A stretch of DNA of 64,000 bases, taken from positions 1,122,823-1,186,822 of the forward strand of contig QANU01076562.1 of assembly GCA_003254905.1 (NCBI GenBank). Reading direction: 5' to 3'. This stretch comes from Nissolia schottii (lineage: Eukaryota; Streptophyta; Magnoliopsida; Fabales; Fabaceae). Each line of letters begins with the position of its first letter. The stretch's first letter is position 1. Under the pieces are notes generated by a model, which searched no databases, was not told the DNA's origin, and saw only the letters and a list, made by a program, of their open reading frames with translations. The translations under genes were made by a program, and so were the position numbers. Shown here piece after piece: positions 59,260 to 64,000 of this stretch.

Positions 59260-61320
59260 GGGTTGGTTGCTAGAGTACGAGAAGAGTTTTTGCGAGCTAA
59301 AAATAGAAGTTGACCAATGTTCCCTTATTGGTGTTACAGACTCTCATGCACCCTTTGAAGTATAATGTGATGCGTCAGGTGCCAGGCTAGGGTATGTGCT
59401 GATGAAGAACCGATAGGCGATAGCATATGCCTCAAGGCAGTTGAAGCCTCATGAAGCAAACTCCCCTACCCATGACTTAGAACTTGTCGTCGTAGCGTAT
59501 GCATTGAAGATATGGAGACACTATTTATATGGGGTAAGGTTTGAAGTGTTCTCGGATCATAAAAGCTTGAGGTATCTGTTCGACCAGAAGGAGCTGAATA
59601 TGGGGCAAAGACGATGGATGGAATTCTTGAAAGATTATGACTTCATGTTGAACTACCACCCCGGCAAGGCAAACTTGGTAGTGGATGACTTGAGCAGGAA
59701 GTCTTTACACGCAGCTCAGATGATGGTCAGGGAGTCTGGATTAATTGAGAGTTTCAGGGATTTAAACCTTGGCATCACTCTGCGTTCGAACAACATCAGC
59801 TTATGTCATTTACAGATCACAAGTGTTTTCAAGCATAGAGTCATGGATGCTCAGAGAAACTGCCAGGATGACACCTGGTGCAAATTCGTTAAGGCAGTAA
59901 AGGAAGGCAAGGTTAAGGAAGCTGCCACTGGGGATGATGGTATACTAAGGTACAACTAGTGCATTTGTGTACCCCACGAGGGCAGGTTAAGAGAAGACAT
60001 CCTGCGGGAAGCACGCAGGAGTCACTTCACCATACATTCGAGTAACACAAAGATGTATTACAATCTCAAGAAAATGTTTGGTTGGCCAGGATTGAAATTG
60101 GATGTAGAGGACTGGGTGCTGAAATGTTTAGTCTTCTAGAAAGTGAAGATTGAACACCGGAAGCCACCCGGATTGCTAAATACTCCTAAGATACCGGAAT
60201 AAAAATGGGAAAGGATCTCGATGGACTTCATTTCTGGTTTACCGCGCACGGTGAGAGCAGTGGATGCCATGTGGGTTATTGTGGACAGACTCACCAAGTC
60301 TGCTGACCTTATTCCAGTCAAAATGACCTACCCAATGGAGAAGTTTTTCCAGGTGTACATTCGGGAGGTCATAAGATTGCATGGGGTGCTGTCATTCATT
60401 ATTTTGGATAGGGATTCGAGATTCACTTTGAGATTTTGGACCACCTTTTAAAAGGCTTATCAGTCCCAGTTGCAACTAAGTTTGGCTTATCACCCTCAGA
60501 CGGACAGGCAATCTGTGCGATCAATCCAAACATTGGAGGATATGTTGAGGGCCTGCATACTTGATCTGCCAGGGCACTAGGATGAATGGTTGTCGTTTGT
60601 TTAATTCTCGTACAATAATAGCTATCAAGCCAGTATCGGTATGGCTCCATTCGAGGCTCTAAGTAGTCATAAATGTCAATCACCTCTCTGTTGGAATGAC
60701 AGTACAGAATACCAGTACTTAGAGCCCGAGGAGACAATGCAATCGGAGGAATGGATGAAGAAAATTCAAGAAAGGATCCGAACCGCGCAAAGTCATCAAA
60801 AGAGTTATGCAGATATCCGAAGGAGACCACTTGAATTCTAAGAGGGATATCATGTCTTTCTAAAGGTTACTCCTGCAACGGGTAATGGAAGGTCCCTGAA
60901 GGTTAGAAAGTTGAGCATACGTTTCATTGGACCTTTTCAGATGCTTAAACGCATCAAACCTGTGGCATACCGGATAGCTCTTCTGCCGAACTTAGCAAAA
61001 ATTCACGATGCCTTTCATGTATCCCAAAAACATAAGTATTATGCGTGCCCTGATCATGTGCTGGAACCAGAACAAATCATGTTGAGATAAGATCTTTCCT
61101 TACCTCTCACACTACAGTGAATCAAACACGATCACAAGACCTAAACGACTCGGAACAAAGAGATTACTATGGTGTGAGTAATCTTGGAAAATGGGGAGTT
61201 TGAAGAACAAACATAGGAACTGGAAGCCGATATGAAGAAAGCCTACCCAGAACTCTTCTGAAGGTACGCAAGGAAATCGTACTTAAATTTCGTGGGTGAA
61301 ATTTTTCTAAGGAGGGTGGA
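59260..61320 (+). pseudogene. Decayed Ty3/gypsy chromovirus pol 3' region
   Basis: Only the end of the polyprotein remains: the RT tail (PFEV.CDAS), RNase H ([29 protein letters not shown] at about 59560), an integrase zinc-finger remnant (MYYNLKKMFGWPG), integrase core (ISMDFISGLPR; AYHPQTDRQ-like around 60490), a GPF/Y module (RFIGPFQ, about 60920) and a chromodomain tail (ELEADMKKAYPELF, about 61230). Stops and frameshifts interrupt the frame; the longest intact piece is 59441-59959. Gag, protease, most of RT and the primer-binding site are absent. The element cannot move by itself. The chromodomain points to the Tekay/Del-like chromoviruses. Confidence 0.88.
61309..61320 (+). promoter_or_regulatory. 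Polypurine tract of the chromovirus
   Basis: AAGGAGGGTGGA stands one base before the LTR tip TGTAACATCCCGC. This is the usual priming site for plus-strand synthesis in LTR retrotransposons and sets the element's orientation as plus. Confidence 0.8.
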
Positions 61321-61321
61321 A

Positions 61322-62970
61322 TGTAACATCCCGCTTTTTCCTTAGTAAAGATTTCGCATAATAAATAAAGATATAAGTGATATAATTAGACTAGAATTTT
61401 AAATCTCAATTTTATTTCCCTGAAAATGCCAAATAAGGTAATAGTTTGCGATTTCGCGAGATTTATTACCTTTCGTCACCAGAACTTAATTGTACATCAA
61501 AGGTATCTCTAAAAAACACTCTTACAAAATAAATTTACTAATACCTTGGATGAACATAAATTGCATATTATGAAAATTAGTATATCACAATGGTGTGATC
61601 GGAATATTTTTAGGATACCCGTACTCGAAGTACCCGAACAGCTAACGATCAAACACGATCAAAATTTGGTCTTCCATTAGAAGAAGCAACCCACAGCCAC
61701 ACACTCACCACACATCCCTAATCTTGGTCAAAGCAATGTCAAAGATGACTAAGCCATCTTTATCCTATTTTTATTTTATTTTTATTTTTATTTTTTTCAT
61801 TAATTTTTGTAGCCAAGAATGGACAAGGCCCACGACCTTGAGGGCCTATAAATAGCCCTCCCATGCTTTTCATTTTCTAATTTTTCATTTTCTAGCTTTT
61901 GCTTAAAACACGTTACGTTCGTGCACTCCGTGGTTACGCTGCCGAAGCTGGGAATCAGCAAGGAAAGCTACGCACTCTTGGAAACATTCTTTCGTCACCC
62001 TCACCACCAACCAATACTCTAAGAAAGTGGGTAAACCTAGCTTACTCACCTCCTTGGTGACTTCTAAGTGTTGTATGTGAATATAGGAGAATAACATGTA
62101 TTATGTTATAGATGGTAGGTTAATGATGCATGGATGATTTTGGTGTTTCCTTTGAGTTAGAACATGTGATATTGTGCTTGTTGGAAAGTGTGGTGAAAAC
62201 CCTAAAAGTTGTGCTTGAGATTGGTTTTGAAAAATTGTGCAAGAAGTGAAACATAGCAAATCTGAGGTACTGAAACACGCCTAGGGCATTGAACGGCCTG
62301 GCTTGTTTTAGTGTTCTCAGGTTTGCGACACATGTAAACTTCAAGTCTGTGTCTATGAGGATTCAGGGCCCGTTGAGCGGCTTAGGTAAGGTTCTGAGCG
62401 GCCTGAAACTCCAAGTGACTAGATCCCATGAGCAAAGTTTTTAGGCAACCTACCTACTTTCATGGACCCGCATGTTCCAACCAGTACTAGACCACTATAA
62501 CGTGTACTTACTTTTAAGAATGATTGTGGAACTATGTGTTGTATTTGTGTAACAAGCATCATGAGGACTCAGTCGTCATTAGTGCTCTAGGATAACTGTA
62601 GATAACTAGAAAGCAATCACCTTTCCTAAAGATCATAACTGAATCCTAGGGAAAAGTGATATCTTAAGATGGCCCGAACATAGAGGGTCCGGTGTACCTT
62701 GAAGAAAGTACATAGATATATAATTAGGGTTATCCCCTTTCTTGGAGCGTCCACAAGACAAGCCCCTCACCAGTCCAATAAGATGGATTGGTCAATGATG
62801 TGAACGTGGGTTTAAGACCTAACTTTATGTTGAAATGAAAAGAAAGAAAGAAAAGATGAATGTTCAAGGACGTGACATCACAAGTCCCAAAGAATGTTAA
62901 GAAGTACACTTCTGGTAACGTCGATAGGGTATGCCAGAAGGTACTTTCCTGGTCGTGTCGATAGGGCAGG
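61322..62970 (+). mobile_element. 3' LTR of the chromovirus, truncated by another LTR
   Basis: Starts TGTAACATCCCGC after the polypurine tract and has a TATAAATA box at 61847-61854 and two GCTGAGCGG-type motifs near 62365-62400. It stops where an LTR of opposite orientation begins at 62971. Confidence 0.75.
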
Positions 62971-64000
62971 TGAAACATCCTAGCTAACTGTTTACCCGTA
63001 CGTAGTAAACAAAGCTCACTAGGTTGTTGTCTACTTGGTCGGAATACCTTAGTCCATAGTTATCTTTTGAAAATAGTCATTGCTCATAAAATAAGGACCC
63101 GTTTTAAACGTGTACTTGTATCACATTAATACTAAAATAGAGCCATGCGTGTGGAATAAACAAATATAATAACAAAGCGAATAACGTAATGAGGAATAGA
63201 ACATATAATATCCACTCAGTGGGTCCACCATACAAAGTCATATCACTGTATACATAATATGTACATAGATCAAAACATCAAATACAAAATCCAGCATATA
63301 CAGCATCAAAACACAAGGACTACTGGAATGCTACTCAGTAAGCCCTTGGCAAAACATAACCATCTATCTATCTTCTAGCCGCTCATGGCTCATCTGGCGG
63401 CTCTTCAGCATCCTCAAAATATGATTCATCCTCTTCTGTACCTGAAGTCATAAAACAGTGGGGAATGAGAACGGTAGGTTCTCAGTGGAAATAACCTTAG
63501 TTCCTGAGTCGTACATCAGATTATGTCGGACTTCAGGCCGCTCAGAGATCTCTAGTGAACATACATACTAATCAGCCTACTATTTATTATCTTACCTATC
63601 TGAACGGCTTTATCAGCATTAACATGTGACATGGGAACTATTCTTGCTTACTACATTCTCGTGCTGATTAACAGTTCGTGAATATACTTAACCGTCTCGA
63701 GCGTACTCTTGACGGTACGGCATAACGGCAGACATACATTTCCAGAATAATCAGAATACATCACAGAATACACTCAGCATTAAATTCAGCATAACAGAAT
63801 CATCGGAGTAAGCATCACATAGTCATCCAAAGTAAGTCCACAAAATCAGCAGAATATACACAGCAGAGTCATCAGCATAAACAGCATATCATTCAGTACA
63901 GATATAGCAAAATTCAGCAGAGTATATATCACAGAATTATCATGACAGAATGAACAGCATAATATGTTCAGCAGAATGTAACAGAGTAACAGCATTTCAC
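62971..64000 (-). mobile_element. Partial LTR of the same family, minus orientation, runs off the window
   Basis: On the minus strand the segment ends AGCTAGGATGTTTCA at 62971, a decayed form of the family tip TGTTACA. Further right, CCTACTATTTATTATCTTA and AGAGATCTCTAGTGAACATACATAC are inverse matches to 56300-56360. The remainder towards 64000 (CAGCA/ATCA-rich) continues the same LTR. The 5' end lies outside the window. Confidence 0.65.

Overview
This window looks like nuclear DNA from a eudicot plant. It is AT-rich, its genes contain introns with GT-AG borders, and it is full of plant-type transposon remains. The large low-GC spacers and the style of the repeats make a legume plausible, but that is a low-confidence impression. 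Six genes can be supported. In order they are: a nine-exon polygalacturonase of the abscission/dehiscence (ADPG) type (938-6626, +); a 106-residue single-pass membrane protein of unknown role (8228-8548, -); a two-exon AN1/C2H2 zinc-finger stress-associated protein, SAP11-like (14482-16843, +); a 19-exon EFR3-type plasma-membrane scaffold protein, EFOP2-like (19994-31003, +); an 82-residue conserved protein of unknown role (37112-37436, +, with a leader intron); and a two-exon LRR receptor-like pseudokinase, PXC3-like (41240-44007, -). All six reading frames are intact through my splice models.

From memory, the set ADPG2, SAP11, EFR3-like and PXC3 also sits close together on Arabidopsis chromosome 2 (At2g41820 to At2g41850), so 1-44 kb looks like an old conserved gene block. 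Its members act in different processes (cell-wall pectin cutting, stress zinc finger, PI4-kinase anchoring, receptor signalling). I see no reason to treat them as a pathway.

Transposons decorate this block without breaking genes. They include a solo LTR with a CCTAA duplication (11479-13319) that landed on the end of a hAT-like MITE, a tRNA-type SINE with a 25-bp target duplication beside an 83-N assembly gap, two solo LTRs inside EFR3-like introns, a 93-T homopolymer, and foldback MITEs. A relic of a CC-NB-LRR resistance gene lies at 39951-40200.

From 44 to 54.2 kb I see no gene. There is one clear TIR element carrying a GGT-rich minisatellite (48702-49513) and a cluster of XhoI-type palindromes (53661-53760).

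From 54.2 kb to the right edge the window is a nested and rearranged pile of one Ty3/gypsy chromovirus family. It holds a 2.7-kb LTR, an LTR whose 5' half is inverted against its 3' half, a decayed pol 3' region (RNase H, integrase, chromodomain remnant), a 3' LTR, and a further LTR in opposite orientation running off the window. The LTRs share an array of a near-palindromic GCTGAGCGGT motif, the least explained structured signal in the window. I found no CRISPR array, rRNA, genuine tRNA gene or clearly novel multi-gene system.
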